DNA from: Candidatus Methanoperedens nitratireducens
GTDB taxonomy: Archaea; Halobacteriota; Methanosarcinia; Methanosarcinales; Methanoperedenaceae
Direction: 5' to 3'
DNA length: 64,000 bases
Assembly (NCBI GenBank): GCA_020724545.1
Contig: DYGR01000006.1
Span: 21,626-85,625, forward strand
The notes under the pieces were generated by a model. It was given only the letters and a program-made list of their open reading frames with translations. It was not told where the DNA came from and did no database searches. This document shows positions 36,484 through 45,765 of this stretch, one piece after another; position 1 is the first letter of the stretch; every line of letters starts with the position of its first letter. The translations under genes and the position numbers were made by a program.

Positions 36484-37534
36484 CTCTGAGTGTTATAACC
36501 GGATCGATCGATAGTGCCCTGCGTACAGGCAGGATGCTTCCAATGAATGCGATAAGTATCGAGGTCAGGATGGTGAGTACAAGTACCTCTGGCTTAACTG
36601 ATACAGGGATATTGAATATCCTCATTCCTATAAACTGGGCAAGTGCAAGTCCAGCAATGAACCCGAGAATACCGCCTGCAGTTCCCACTATCCCTGCCTC
36701 GGTGAGGAATATGGATGCTATCTTTCTATCTGTGCAGCCCAGGGCTTTCATAAGTCCTATCTCGCGGCTTCTCTCAAGCACGCCTGTTATCATAGTGCTC
36801 ATCAGGCCGAGGAACGCGGATGACAGGACAAAGAGCGCTACAAGGGACATTAAAAGCTGGGTTTTGCCAAGGAGAACTTTCTCACTCTCTGCTACCTGCC
36901 GTATCTTCTTTACTTTGTAGTTATTACTCTCAAGGTATTCTGAAACCTCATCGATATCCCCAAGAACGCTTACCTGTACAGATGTTGCCCCGCTTTTACC
37001 TGAGATCTTCGAAGCTGTAGTAAGATGCATGAATACCCTGTCATCATCTGATGTGCCTGTGTCCAGGATACCTGAGACCCGAAAGGAATTCCCCTGAATT
37101 CTGAGGGTGTCATCCGTTTTAAGCCCGAGCCTGTTTGCAACATTAATTCCGACCAGGACCTCATCCCGATCAGGAAGCGTGCCTTCGATATGCCACCAGG
37201 GGTTCATTCTTTTTGCAGCCTCAAGATCAGTGCCCGCAAACTCGATCTTTTTAAAGTTAATATCAGACTTGAAATAAAGGAAGGGGACAGAATCGATGAT
37301 AGAGCTATGCGTGGCATCGAATCTTTCGATGTATTCCCCATCGCCTGGCAGGACAACAAGGTTGGCTCCGTAGCTACGCAACTCTTTTCCCATCCTCTCT
37401 TTTATATCAAAGGAGATGGTCAGCAGTGAAGCAACCATGGCAGCGCTGAGCATTACTGCAACCATAGCTATCAAAAACCGCTCTTTTCTTACCCAGAGGG
37501 ATCTCATTACAAGACGGATGAACAATTCAATCAC
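36476..37534 (-). CDS. ABC transporter permease, FtsX/MacB type (first)
   Basis: 352 aa. An N-terminal helix, an extracytoplasmic MacB-PCD-like domain (about 40-225), and three C-terminal helices with the FtsX motif (REIGLMKALGCTDRKIASIFLTEA). It overlaps both neighbours by 8 nt, indicating translational coupling. It pairs with the ATPase at 35833 and the permease at 37527. Confidence 0.9.
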   Translation of the reverse strand: MIELFIRLVMRSLWVRKERFLIAMVAVMLSAAMVASLLTISFDIKERMGKELRSYGANLVVLPGDGEYIERFDATHSSIIDSVPFLYFKSDINFKKIEFAGTDLEAAKRMNPWWHIEGTLPDRDEVLVGINVANRLGLKTDDTLRIQGNSFRVSGILDTGTSDDDRVFMHLTTASKISGKSGATSVQVSVLGDIDEVSEYLESNNYKVKKIRQVAESEKVLLGKTQLLMSLVALFVLSSAFLGLMSTMITGVLERSREIGLMKALGCTDRKIASIFLTEAGIVGTAGGILGFIAGLALAQFIGMRIFNIPVSVKPEVLVLTILTSILIAFIGSILPVRRALSIDPVITLRGE

Positions 37535-38783
37535 TCCTGAGTATGATCGATGGCTCTACTTCTGCCGCCCTTTTCACAGGCAGCAGACTGCCAAGAAGGG
37601 CAAATACAATTGCAAGTGCCTCTGAGATCAGTGCAGGCATGAGGGATGGGCTTATGCTGGCCCCGAATACCCACAGACCCACCATTCTTGAGAGCACAAA
37701 ACCAATGAGAATCCCGATTGCCCCGCCTATGATGCCGATAACAACCGCCTCTGCAAAGAATAACTGGGATATCTGAACACTATCTGCGCCTATTGCCTTC
37801 ATCAAACCGATCTCTTTTCTCCTCTCGAAGATAGAGGTTGTCATGGCCGCACTCACGCCCAGAGAGGCTGAGACCATGGCTATTCCCGTTATCAAAAACA
37901 TCAGTAATTCAAATTTTTTAAGTAATTTTCCCTCGTTATCCGCCACCTGACGTATTGGCTTTGCGCTTGCATCTGGTATTGCCTCTTCGATCTGGAACAT
38001 GATAGAAGAGATGTACGGAGTACAGTACCAGACCTCGTACTCTTCTGGCGGAAGAAGGGAGGGATCTATATTTTCCCGAGGCTCAGGTGTGGTCAATGCG
38101 CTTACCACCACGCGATCCACCATGCCCTGCCTTTCAAACAGCCTCTGCGCCTCCCCCAGGGAAACTATCACCTGGTCATCCTCATCTCCACCTGTGGAGA
38201 GTATGCCTGATACCTTATAGGTTGCATTATTATCTCCATATTCTGCCCTGAATATATCTCCCTTCTTTATGCCCAGCTTCTCTGCTGCACCTATGCCTGC
38301 CAGAGCCTCCCCGGATGCGGGCCATTCTCCCTCAATATTCCACCAGGGCGCTATCTTCTTTACCCCGGTCTTAAAATTTGTCGTGCTCTCTTCTGCCTTC
38401 CTGTTCCCGATAAACGTCTTTTTGAGTTCAGGCAGCCAAATCTCCTCATCGAAGTATGTACCACTCAACACTATTTCCTCATCTTTTATCTTCACTGCGT
38501 CACTGAGATAGGGAGAGTATCCCACTATATTATGCCTCCAGAAGATGGTCTTCATTTTATAAAGTTCACTCTCCTGTATGAATTTCCCCTCTGATGATGG
38601 CATTAAAAGAATGTTTGCACCGTAGCTCTTCAGCTCCCTTCCCATCTTATCATTGATATCAAATGATATCGTAAATAAGGTCGAGGCTATGGACGCTCCC
38701 ATAACCACGGCCAGAACTGCCAGGGCTATCCTTAGCTTTCTTCTTTGAATAGCAGAGAAGAGAAGATGGAAAAACATAGTCAA
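37527..38783 (-). CDS. ABC transporter permease, FtsX/MacB type (second)
   Basis: 418 aa. Same layout as the first permease with a larger extracytoplasmic domain (about 40-285), then REIGLMKAIGADSVQISQLF and three helices. It is the first gene of the operon. Its N-terminus (KLRIALAVLAVVMGASIASTL) parallels that of 36476-37534, so the two are old paralogs forming a heterodimer. Confidence 0.9.
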   Translation of the reverse strand: MTMFFHLLFSAIQRRKLRIALAVLAVVMGASIASTLFTISFDINDKMGRELKSYGANILLMPSSEGKFIQESELYKMKTIFWRHNIVGYSPYLSDAVKIKDEEIVLSGTYFDEEIWLPELKKTFIGNRKAEESTTNFKTGVKKIAPWWNIEGEWPASGEALAGIGAAEKLGIKKGDIFRAEYGDNNATYKVSGILSTGGDEDDQVIVSLGEAQRLFERQGMVDRVVVSALTTPEPRENIDPSLLPPEEYEVWYCTPYISSIMFQIEEAIPDASAKPIRQVADNEGKLLKKFELLMFLITGIAMVSASLGVSAAMTTSIFERRKEIGLMKAIGADSVQISQLFFAEAVVIGIIGGAIGILIGFVLSRMVGLWVFGASISPSLMPALISEALAIVFALLGSLLPVKRAAEVEPSIILRSD

Positions 38784-39038
38784 TCAATATATTACTTTTA
38801 ACTTAAATGTTTCGGTAATCCGAATATATTAATTAGGAATTCCTGATGGTTTTTCATATATCTCTCAATATTATCACCTACTTTGATGAGATGCTGGGAT
38901 CATTCCTATACAAAATTTATTTTGAGGAATCACTAAATACTCCAGATACCCTTGTAAACCAATTTCAAAGGTAAATAATATATATATTCACTACCAAGTG
39001 AGCGGAGCAATCATGGAATAATCACAGGAGAAAAAAAT

Positions 39039-41087
39039 ATGAATTCGTTATTGTACTCGGCCCCACTTGCGGGCATTATAGGTTTAATATTCGCAGGTTA
39101 TCTTGTTTTGTATATTCTCAAACTGGATGCCGGAAGCGAAAGGATGAAAGCAATTGCATCGGCCATACAGGAAGGTGCCATGGCTTATCTGAACAGGCAG
39201 TATAAGACAGTGGCCATCATAGCGGTAATACTTGCCGTTTTACTTACACTGGCAATTAATGTGGATATCGCTGTCGGATTTATTCTCGGTGCAGTTATGT
39301 CAGCGGCAGCAGGTTATCTCGGTATGAGCATCTCTGTTCGGAGCAACGTCCGCTGTGCCAATGCCGCAAGAGAGGGCCTGCAGAAAGCACTGAAAGTGGC
39401 ATTCAGGGGTGGAGCAGTCACAGGGATATCTGTTGCAAGCCTTGCGCTCCTGGGTGTGAGCGGACTGTTTATTGCATATGGCGGGGATGTAGAAGCGATT
39501 GAAAAAATCATAGGGTTCGGGTTCGGGGCATCGCTCATCAGCCTGTTTGCAAGGGTTGGCGGTGGCATATATACTAAGGCTGCTGACGTAGGTACAGACC
39601 TCGTAGGAAAAGTCGAAGCTGGAATACCTGAGGATGATCCGCGCAACCCCGGCGTCATTGCTGATAATGTTGGGGATAACGTGGGCGATTGTGCTGGAAT
39701 GGCAGCAGATCTTTTCGAGACCTATGTCGTAACAGTGCTTGGTGCTATGCTGATCGGTGTGACAGTTCTGGGCGTCTTTCCTAATGCAGTCGCATACCCC
39801 CTGGTACTTGGCGCTGCAGCGATCTTCGCATCCATAATAGGGATATTCTTTGTAAGGCTCGGAAAATCAGGCAACATAATGGGTGCAATGTACAAAGGCG
39901 CTATCGTGGCAGGAGGGATCTCTGCTATCCTGTTCTACATAATCACACAGGTCATGATGGATGGGAATATTGGCCTTTTCATAAGCGCACTTGTGGGTCT
40001 TGGCGTCACCGCAGCCATGATAATGATAACTGATTACTATACTTCGTTATCCCACAGTCCAGTAAAGGACATTGCCAATGCCTCAGTCACAGGTCCGGGA
40101 ACGAATATCATTACTGGACTTGCAGTCGGGTTGCGCAGTACAGCTTTACCGGTACTGGTCATCAGTGCAGGAGTATTGATCGCATATTATGTTATGGGCG
40201 GCGCAACAGACCCAATTCTGGGACTTTACGGTATTGCCATAGCTGCGGCAGCCATGCTGTCTGTTACAGGCATTATAATCTCCATAGACTCCTACGGCCC
40301 GATAACAGATAATGCAGGGGGCATCGCTGAGATGGCAGAGATGCCAAAGGAAGTGAGGGATATCACCGACCCGCTCGATGCGGTCGGAAACACCACAAAA
40401 GCGGTTACGAAGGGTTATGCTATAGGTTCGGCAGCACTTGGGGCTCTTGCACTTTATGCAGCATACAGCAGCGAGGTAAACAGGCTGCTTGCAGAGCAGG
40501 AACTACCGCCACTATTGCTTGTGCTGTCAGATCCGCTCGTCCTGGTTGGATTATTCATAGGAGGCATGATCCCTTTCCTGTTTTCAAGCTTCCTTATGGG
40601 GGCAGTCGGCAGGGCGGCATCCACTATAGTCTCAGAGATCAGGCGCCAGTTCAGGGAGATCCCGGGAATCATGGAAGGAAAGTCAAAGCCTGATTACGGG
40701 CGCTGCGTGGATATCGTTACGATAGCAGCCCAGAAAGAGATGGTAGTACCCGGGCTTCTTGCAGTGCTCTCTCCTGTATTCGTTGGTTATATCTTCGGCC
40801 CGATAGCACTGGGAGGTTTGCTGATCGGTGTAATTATCTCAGGCCTGCTCCTGGCACTCATGATGACAACAGGAGGGGCAGCATGGGATAATGCCAAAAA
40901 ATACATCGAATCAGGCAACCTTGGCGGGAAGAGATTACCTGATGGCAGACCTAACCCGACACATGCAGCAGCGGTTGTGGGCGACACAGTAGGCGATCCA
41001 ACCAAGGACACAGCAGGCCCGGCAATCAATCCTCTCATAAAAGTGATGAATATTGTAGCAATACTGATTGCCGCATTGATTCTATGA
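39039..41087 (+). CDS. hppA: Membrane-bound proton-pumping pyrophosphatase
   Basis: 682 aa with about 16 helices. Pyrophosphate-site motifs include [40 protein letters not shown] and [19 protein letters not shown]. In the region [18 protein letters not shown] the residue at the K+-determining position is Lys, which in this family marks K+-independent enzymes, and these pump protons. It couples PPi hydrolysis to an ion gradient and recycles PPi from biosynthesis. A TATA-like TAATATATATATTC lies near 38977-38990, and two terminators follow. Confidence 0.96.
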   Translation: MNSLLYSAPLAGIIGLIFAGYLVLYILKLDAGSERMKAIASAIQEGAMAYLNRQYKTVAIIAVILAVLLTLAINVDIAVGFILGAVMSAAAGYLGMSISVRSNVRCANAAREGLQKALKVAFRGGAVTGISVASLALLGVSGLFIAYGGDVEAIEKIIGFGFGASLISLFARVGGGIYTKAADVGTDLVGKVEAGIPEDDPRNPGVIADNVGDNVGDCAGMAADLFETYVVTVLGAMLIGVTVLGVFPNAVAYPLVLGAAAIFASIIGIFFVRLGKSGNIMGAMYKGAIVAGGISAILFYIITQVMMDGNIGLFISALVGLGVTAAMIMITDYYTSLSHSPVKDIANASVTGPGTNIITGLAVGLRSTALPVLVISAGVLIAYYVMGGATDPILGLYGIAIAAAAMLSVTGIIISIDSYGPITDNAGGIAEMAEMPKEVRDITDPLDAVGNTTKAVTKGYAIGSAALGALALYAAYSSEVNRLLAEQELPPLLLVLSDPLVLVGLFIGGMIPFLFSSFLMGAVGRAASTIVSEIRRQFREIPGIMEGKSKPDYGRCVDIVTIAAQKEMVVPGLLAVLSPVFVGYIFGPIALGGLLIGVIISGLLLALMMTTGGAAWDNAKKYIESGNLGGKRLPDGRPNPTHAAAVVGDTVGDPTKDTAGPAINPLIKVMNIVAILIAALIL

Positions 41088-41091
41088 TAGG

Positions 41092-41154
41092 CTCTGTAGG
41101 AGTACAGAGCTTATTTTTTGCTTACAGCCTTGAAAGAAGGCTGTAATTTTTTTC
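41092..41154 (+). terminator. Two tandem hairpin/T-tract terminators after hppA
   Basis: First: GCTCTGTA-GGAG-TACAGAGC (41092-41111) followed by TTATTTTTT. Second: TTACAGCCTT-GAAAG-AAGGCTGTAA (41123-41147) followed by seven T. Both stems are perfect. This is strong insulation between hppA and the next gene. Confidence 0.8.
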
Positions 41155-41207
41155 GTTGACAATCTTTAAATAATATAAATTCGGAATACTACGAACAGAG
41201 AAAATAT

Positions 41208-42218
41208 ATGGACTTCGTAGAACGGGTAAGGGAAAACCTTGAAGGAAAGTTGCATATAGAAGAAGGAAACTGCGGCACGACCCATAAGGTACTAAAAGAG
41301 ATATCCAGGTTAGGTGGTAAAGCAGTAACCTGGGAGCGGCCTGACGGGGTGGGCTCAAGGATACTTGATGATAAAGGGAACATTGCAGGTGAGGGCGAAG
41401 GCATAACATGGCCTCCTGCAATCCTGTTTGCAATGGTAGAGGGAGGTTTCTTCCCGAAGCATATAGAATCTGAACTTATAAAGTCGTTGCAGTGCATTAT
41501 CGATATGGAGAGAGTTGCAGATATCTATGGCTACGGCAGGGTGGTCACACCTGTAGCCTCTGCCTATAACGAAGTCTGGAAGAGCGGAGGAAGGGTAGCT
41601 ATAAGACGGAACTCATGGGGGGTTGAAGTTGCTTTTATTGATAAAGATAGTAATGAGATAGCTGTTGGCCCGATCTCCTATTGCCCGACATGCGGAACAG
41701 CAGCGACTATTCCCAGGGCTATTGAGCTTGCTGCAAGGATAAAAGAGGAACTCAAAAACAAAAGGAACACTGGAAAAGAGAAATACGAGCGCGGGATGGA
41801 GAACTGGTTCTTCTATAAGAACGACAGGATATGCTGCGAGATAGTGGAGAACGGTAGCGTGATCGGAAGAGCGATGAGGTGCTGTATTGCCTATGCAGGA
41901 GTGGTTGCTGAAGCGCACGCCGGGATCGCAGGACCAAAATGGGGCGCTCTATTTAAGGAATACTGCAAGATATGCCCTGTGAAACTGTGCAGAAAAGGGA
42001 AGAATACAGGAGAAGAAGCAAATAGACTTCTTGTTAATCTTGAGAAGAAGAACATGACAACAGATGTAAAGATGAATACATATATCACAGCAATGGTGAA
42101 AAAGGATGGGGAACTCATTGGCAAAGGCGCAGGGACGGTGTGCGCGTTCTCGTCATTGCTATATGCTGCGGCTAAATGTATACAATTAAAATCCGAAATA
42201 GAGGTTGTAAGGGAGTGA
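41208..42218 (+). CDS. Cysteine-rich protein of unknown function upstream of hypA
   Basis: 336 aa, no membrane helix. Cysteine groups are EGNCGTTH (near 20), YCPTCGTAAT (near 160), ICCEIVENG, AMRCCIAYAG, and CKICPVKLCRKG (near 250), with a final CAFSSLLYAAAKC. These could hold a metal or an iron-sulfur cluster; the CxxCxxxxC run is suggestive. I recognise no family. It ends 6 bp before hypA, so a part in nickel or hydrogenase-type maturation is possible but unproven. Confidence 0.75.
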   Translation: MDFVERVRENLEGKLHIEEGNCGTTHKVLKEISRLGGKAVTWERPDGVGSRILDDKGNIAGEGEGITWPPAILFAMVEGGFFPKHIESELIKSLQCIIDMERVADIYGYGRVVTPVASAYNEVWKSGGRVAIRRNSWGVEVAFIDKDSNEIAVGPISYCPTCGTAATIPRAIELAARIKEELKNKRNTGKEKYERGMENWFFYKNDRICCEIVENGSVIGRAMRCCIAYAGVVAEAHAGIAGPKWGALFKEYCKICPVKLCRKGKNTGEEANRLLVNLEKKNMTTDVKMNTYITAMVKKDGELIGKGAGTVCAFSSLLYAAAKCIQLKSEIEVVRE

Positions 42219-42224
42219 GAACAT

Positions 42225-42587
42225 ATGCATGAGGTATCAATTGCAGGCGCTATAATAGATGCAGTGCTTGATGCAGCGAAGAAGAACAATGCAGAAAAGG
42301 TGAGCGAAGTTTTCATTGAGGTAGGAGAGCTTACTGCACTCTACCCTGACCAGCTCAGGTTCATTTTTGAAACAATAACCGCGGGGACTGTGGCAGAAGG
42401 CGCGAAGTACGATATCAAGGTTATCAAGCCTTTGATAAAGTGCAAGTGCTCATATAATGGACCTGTTGAGTCCTTTGAGAAACTTCATTTCTTTATGCCC
42501 ACAATAAAATGCCCTGAGTGCGGGGAAACTGATGTTGAGATCACTGCTGGGAGAGAATGCTGTGTTAAGAGAATAAAGATATCATGA
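42225..42587 (+). CDS. hypA: Hydrogenase nickel-incorporation protein HypA
   Basis: 120 aa, family-typical length. The N-terminal MHEVSIAGAI contains the nickel-binding MHE; the zinc site is CKC (near 75) and CPECG (near 100). With HypB it delivers nickel to [NiFe] hydrogenase large subunits. The start has GGGAGTGAG upstream. The [NiFe] hydrogenase 13-15 kb downstream (55.3-59.4 kb) is a possible client; HypB-F were not seen in this window. Confidence 0.93.
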   Translation: MHEVSIAGAIIDAVLDAAKKNNAEKVSEVFIEVGELTALYPDQLRFIFETITAGTVAEGAKYDIKVIKPLIKCKCSYNGPVESFEKLHFFMPTIKCPECGETDVEITAGRECCVKRIKIS

Positions 42588-42596
42588 CCGATTAGA

Positions 42597-42815
42597 TTAA
42601 TCGATCTCGCCTTTTAGCAGCTCGTTCACAACATCCTGCGTCCTGAGAGTCCCTTCTGCTACCCGCTTGATCAGGGGGTAGATATACCTGCAGTCCTCAA
42701 CCCTCTTCCAGATCTCAGGGTCTATATCCCTTGTGATCTGGCCTATGATCCTGCTGCATCTATCACATATCCCCGTTTCGCTTGTTGTGGGGCTTCCACA
42801 TACCTCACAGTTCAT
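42597..42815 (-). CDS. Small zinc-ribbon protein (72 aa)
   Basis: N-terminal CEVCGSPT and CDRCSR form a four-cysteine zinc ribbon; the rest is a helical domain (WKRVEDCRYIYPLIKRVAEG). It lies convergent with hypA, 9 bp away. Such proteins occur in many methanogens with no assigned function. Confidence 0.7.
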   Translation of the reverse strand: MNCEVCGSPTTSETGICDRCSRIIGQITRDIDPEIWKRVEDCRYIYPLIKRVAEGTLRTQDVVNELLKGEID

Positions 42816-42942
42816 ATTATCATTAATTCAATTATAGCTTGGTAGGTAAATAGATATCGCTTGCTGCACTACATCTTTCAGTTAATCTCAGTTAGTTATA
42901 AGTAAGACCGGATATAACAGTAAACTGAGGAGTGGAGATTAG

Positions 42943-43326
42943 ATGAACGCAGAAGAGATCATTAAAACAATTACCGAGGAAATCGCCACTATGATTTCCA
43001 CAAAGACAGTGATTGGAGAGCACATAACCATAGATGGCAGGACTATCATACCCATTACAAGGGTCAATTTCGGATTCGGAAGCGGCGGTGGTACAGGCAG
43101 GAATAAAGCAGGTGAAGAGGGGATGGGCAGTGGTGGGGCTGGAGGTGCCAGCATTCAGCCAGTCGCCTTTCTTGTGATAACGCCAGAAGATGTACAATTG
43201 CTCAGTATCAAGGGAAAAGGTACGATCGCGCATCTGGCAGAGATAATGCCAGAGATGATGGAGAAATACAAACAGGTTATGGAAGAGCGCAAGAAAGAGA
43301 AATCATACATGACAGAGGAAGACTAA
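42943..43326 (+). CDS. GerW/YtfJ-family protein
   Basis: 127 aa. The family pattern is clear: TVIGEHITIDGRTIIPITRV, then a Gly-rich loop with FGFGSGGG, and QPVAFLVITPEDVQLLSI. In Bacillus the homolog (YtfJ/GerW) is a sporulation protein; the archaeal role is unknown. A strong GGAG-GAG run precedes the ATG. It is followed 46 bp later by a DUF2953 gene, the same pairing (ytfJ-ytfI) as in Bacillus. Confidence 0.9.
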   Translation: MNAEEIIKTITEEIATMISTKTVIGEHITIDGRTIIPITRVNFGFGSGGGTGRNKAGEEGMGSGGAGGASIQPVAFLVITPEDVQLLSIKGKGTIAHLAEIMPEMMEKYKQVMEERKKEKSYMTEED

Positions 43327-43372
43327 TTCAGTATAAATCAACCGACCAGGGGCAATGAGAAATTAACCTGAA

Positions 43373-44017
43373 ATGGTCTGGCTTATAGTTGCTGTAATAA
43401 TAGTTATTGCAGTGCTGGCCGTGCTGCTATTTCCTGTGATAATCAGCATCGATTCAGTAAGGTCAGGAGGTAAAGTAGACGGAAGTCTAAGTATAAGCTG
43501 GCTGATGTTCATTGTTAGATATGCATTAATAGATAAACAGGTAGAGATTTTCGTTTTCAACCGAAGGGTAATTGTCAGTAAACATAAAGAGAAACCGCTC
43601 AGATCAGAAAAAACAGAAAAAACAGAAAAAATAGAGAAAATAGAGAAACCCAAAAGATTCAAGAAACCCAGGAGCATGCCGCCTATCAGATATATTTTTA
43701 ATCTTGCCGGGCCGCTGCTGAGACTCTTCAGGGATCTGGTTACTGCCTTCAGGTTAAGGTATCTTGATATTGATATCATCTATGGCCTGGATGACCCGGC
43801 ATATACAGGTATTCTGACTGGATTCCTGTATGCGATCCTCACTCCATCCAGGATAGGGCGTGATATTATATTAACTGCGGATTTTACAAAACCAGTACTT
43901 GACTGGAACCTGGGGGCAAAAGTCTCAATCACGCCAGTTCAGGTTGTACTGCCAGTAATAAGGTTTGTAACTAACAGGCAGGTTTTGAGACTGGGATGGA
44001 GGATTATCAGGGATTAA
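43373..44017 (+). CDS. DUF2953 (YtfI-like) membrane-associated protein
   Basis: 214 aa. One N-terminal membrane helix (about 2-24), then a beta-rich start (SGGKVDGSLSISWLMFIVRYAL), a Lys/Glu linker (EKTEKTEKIEKIEK, about 75-90) and a C-terminal region (LDIDIIYGLDDPAYTGILTG; ILTADFTKPVLDWNLGAKVS). This is the DUF2953 pattern. It neighbours GerW and likely works with it. Confidence 0.82.
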   Translation: MVWLIVAVIIVIAVLAVLLFPVIISIDSVRSGGKVDGSLSISWLMFIVRYALIDKQVEIFVFNRRVIVSKHKEKPLRSEKTEKTEKIEKIEKPKRFKKPRSMPPIRYIFNLAGPLLRLFRDLVTAFRLRYLDIDIIYGLDDPAYTGILTGFLYAILTPSRIGRDIILTADFTKPVLDWNLGAKVSITPVQVVLPVIRFVTNRQVLRLGWRIIRD

Positions 44018-44311
44018 GTACTGATCCAGGTTAAAAGCTGTATTTGGTAATAATTTGGGTATAATCTTGGAAAATTACTTTAAATATCCAATCCGATAAG
44101 ATTCATGAGGAACCTCTAAACCTATCCTATCCATTAGATATAATCACTATTTTTTGGTTCCTCAAACATACTATCATCCCTTCCCTATAAATCTATAATA
44201 GCAATCAGGTATAATTACTATTTAAATCTGATACTTAGAATTCTGCTCGACTTTCATACCTCTTAATGCTGAATAAATTAATGCTTAATAAATACATGAT
44301 AAAATAAATAT
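44018..44311. promoter_or_regulatory. Long leader region upstream of mgtE
   Basis: This 294-bp AT-rich gap contains TGAGGAACC (44106-44114) and GGTTCCTCA (44156-44164), a 9-bp inverted repeat with a 41-nt loop. It could be part of an RNA element or an operator for the magnesium transporter; no known M-box pattern is recognised. Otherwise there are many TATA-like AT runs and no gene. Confidence 0.4.
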
Positions 44312-45667
44312 ATGATGACAATGGAAGATCTATCAAAAGATAGAATAGAAGAACTTATCAGGCAGCGCAGGTGGACTGAGCTAAAAGAAAAACTGATAAA
44401 GATGCCGGCGCCGGAATTGGCTGACCTGTTGATGGGCCTGGATAAGCCGGCCCGCGTTCTACTTTTCCGTTTATTACCTCGCAGTGTATCTGCCATGGCT
44501 TTCTCTCACCTTGAGTCTAAGGATAAGGATACCCTTTTGAAGGACCTGACAGATCATGAAGCACGCCAGCTCCTGGATAATCTGAGCCCTGATGACAGAA
44601 CTGATTTTTTTGAGGATATGCCAGGCCAGGTAATCCAGAGGTTGATCAACCTGTTGAGCCCCGATGAGCGCAAGAAAGCACTGCAGCTTATGGGCTATCC
44701 TGCTGAGAGCGTTGGCAGGTTGATGACACCAGATTATGTGGCAGTACGCCCGGACTGGACTGTAAAACAGGCTCTTGACCACATAAGAACCAAGGGCAGG
44801 GATAGTGAGACCATAAATGTGATCTATGTAACCGATGCATCCTGGAAGCTTTTAGATGCTCTTGAACTGCGGCGATTTATTTTAGCAGATCCTGCAAATA
44901 CCGTCCAGCAGATAATGGATTATTCTTTTATCAGTATCTCAGCCTTTGATGACCGCGAAGAGGCAGTTCATCTGATACAGCGGTATGATCTTGATGCCCT
45001 GCCTGTAGTGGATCCATATGGTGTTCTTCTCGGGATCGTCACTGTTGATGATGTCCTGGATGTAGCGCAGGAGGAGGCTACAGAGGACTTTCACAAGACT
45101 GCAGCAGTGGCACCGCTTAAGATCAGTTACCGTGAAGTGGGTATGTGGATGCTCTACCGTAAGAGGATTGGATGGCTGGTAGCGCTGGTGATAGTTAATC
45201 TGGCATCATCAGGAGTGATTGCAGCTTATGAAGAAACACTTGCTGCTGCAATTGTCCTGGCGTTTTTTATTCCGCTTCTGATCGATAGCGGTGGGAATAC
45301 AGGTGCCCAGTCAGCAACCCTGATGATCCGTGCAATAGCTACAGGTGATGTTAAAATGGACCAGTGGTTAAAGGCAGTGCGTAAGGAGCTGGGTGTAGGT
45401 ATCACCCTGGGTATTACTATGGGACTGGCCGGGTTCATGATCGGGATATTACGGGGCGGACTTGAGATTGGAATAGTGGTCGGTCTATCGATGCTGATCA
45501 TAGTAATTTTTACCAACCTCATAGGTATAGCGCTTCCTTTCCTGCTGGTTCGTTTAAGATTGGATCCAGCCGTGGCGAGCAGTCCGTTGATCACATCTAT
45601 ATCCGATATTACAGGACTTATTATCTATTTCTCTACAGCAACATGGATTCTGGGTATATTAAGGTAG
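44312..45667 (+). CDS. mgtE: Magnesium transporter MgtE
   Basis: 451 aa. N-terminal helical MgtE-N domain (about 1-130) with LSPDDRTDFFEDMP, two CBS domains (about 135-255, with LDALPVVDPYGVLLGIVTVDD), then five transmembrane helices including PLLIDSGGNTGAQSATLMIRA, the pore signature. Mg2+ binding to the N and CBS domains closes the channel when the cell is replete. Single gene, with its own upstream region. Confidence 0.96.
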   Translation: MMTMEDLSKDRIEELIRQRRWTELKEKLIKMPAPELADLLMGLDKPARVLLFRLLPRSVSAMAFSHLESKDKDTLLKDLTDHEARQLLDNLSPDDRTDFFEDMPGQVIQRLINLLSPDERKKALQLMGYPAESVGRLMTPDYVAVRPDWTVKQALDHIRTKGRDSETINVIYVTDASWKLLDALELRRFILADPANTVQQIMDYSFISISAFDDREEAVHLIQRYDLDALPVVDPYGVLLGIVTVDDVLDVAQEEATEDFHKTAAVAPLKISYREVGMWMLYRKRIGWLVALVIVNLASSGVIAAYEETLAAAIVLAFFIPLLIDSGGNTGAQSATLMIRAIATGDVKMDQWLKAVRKELGVGITLGITMGLAGFMIGILRGGLEIGIVVGLSMLIIVIFTNLIGIALPFLLVRLRLDPAVASSPLITSISDITGLIIYFSTATWILGILR

Positions 45668-45715
45668 CATGCTAAACAGTTTTTACATATATCAGCCTGA
45701 CCACAACAGTCCTTT

Positions 45716-45730
45716 GCGTTCTTTGCGGTG
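45716..45730. repeat. Dispersed repeat GCGTTCTTTGCGGTG
   Basis: It lies in the 98-bp gap between the mgtE and thiC stop codons and is identical to 60508-60522. Short, of unknown function. Confidence 0.5.
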
Positions 45731-45765
45731 ATATATACGTTTTATATATTTACATATAATTAATA

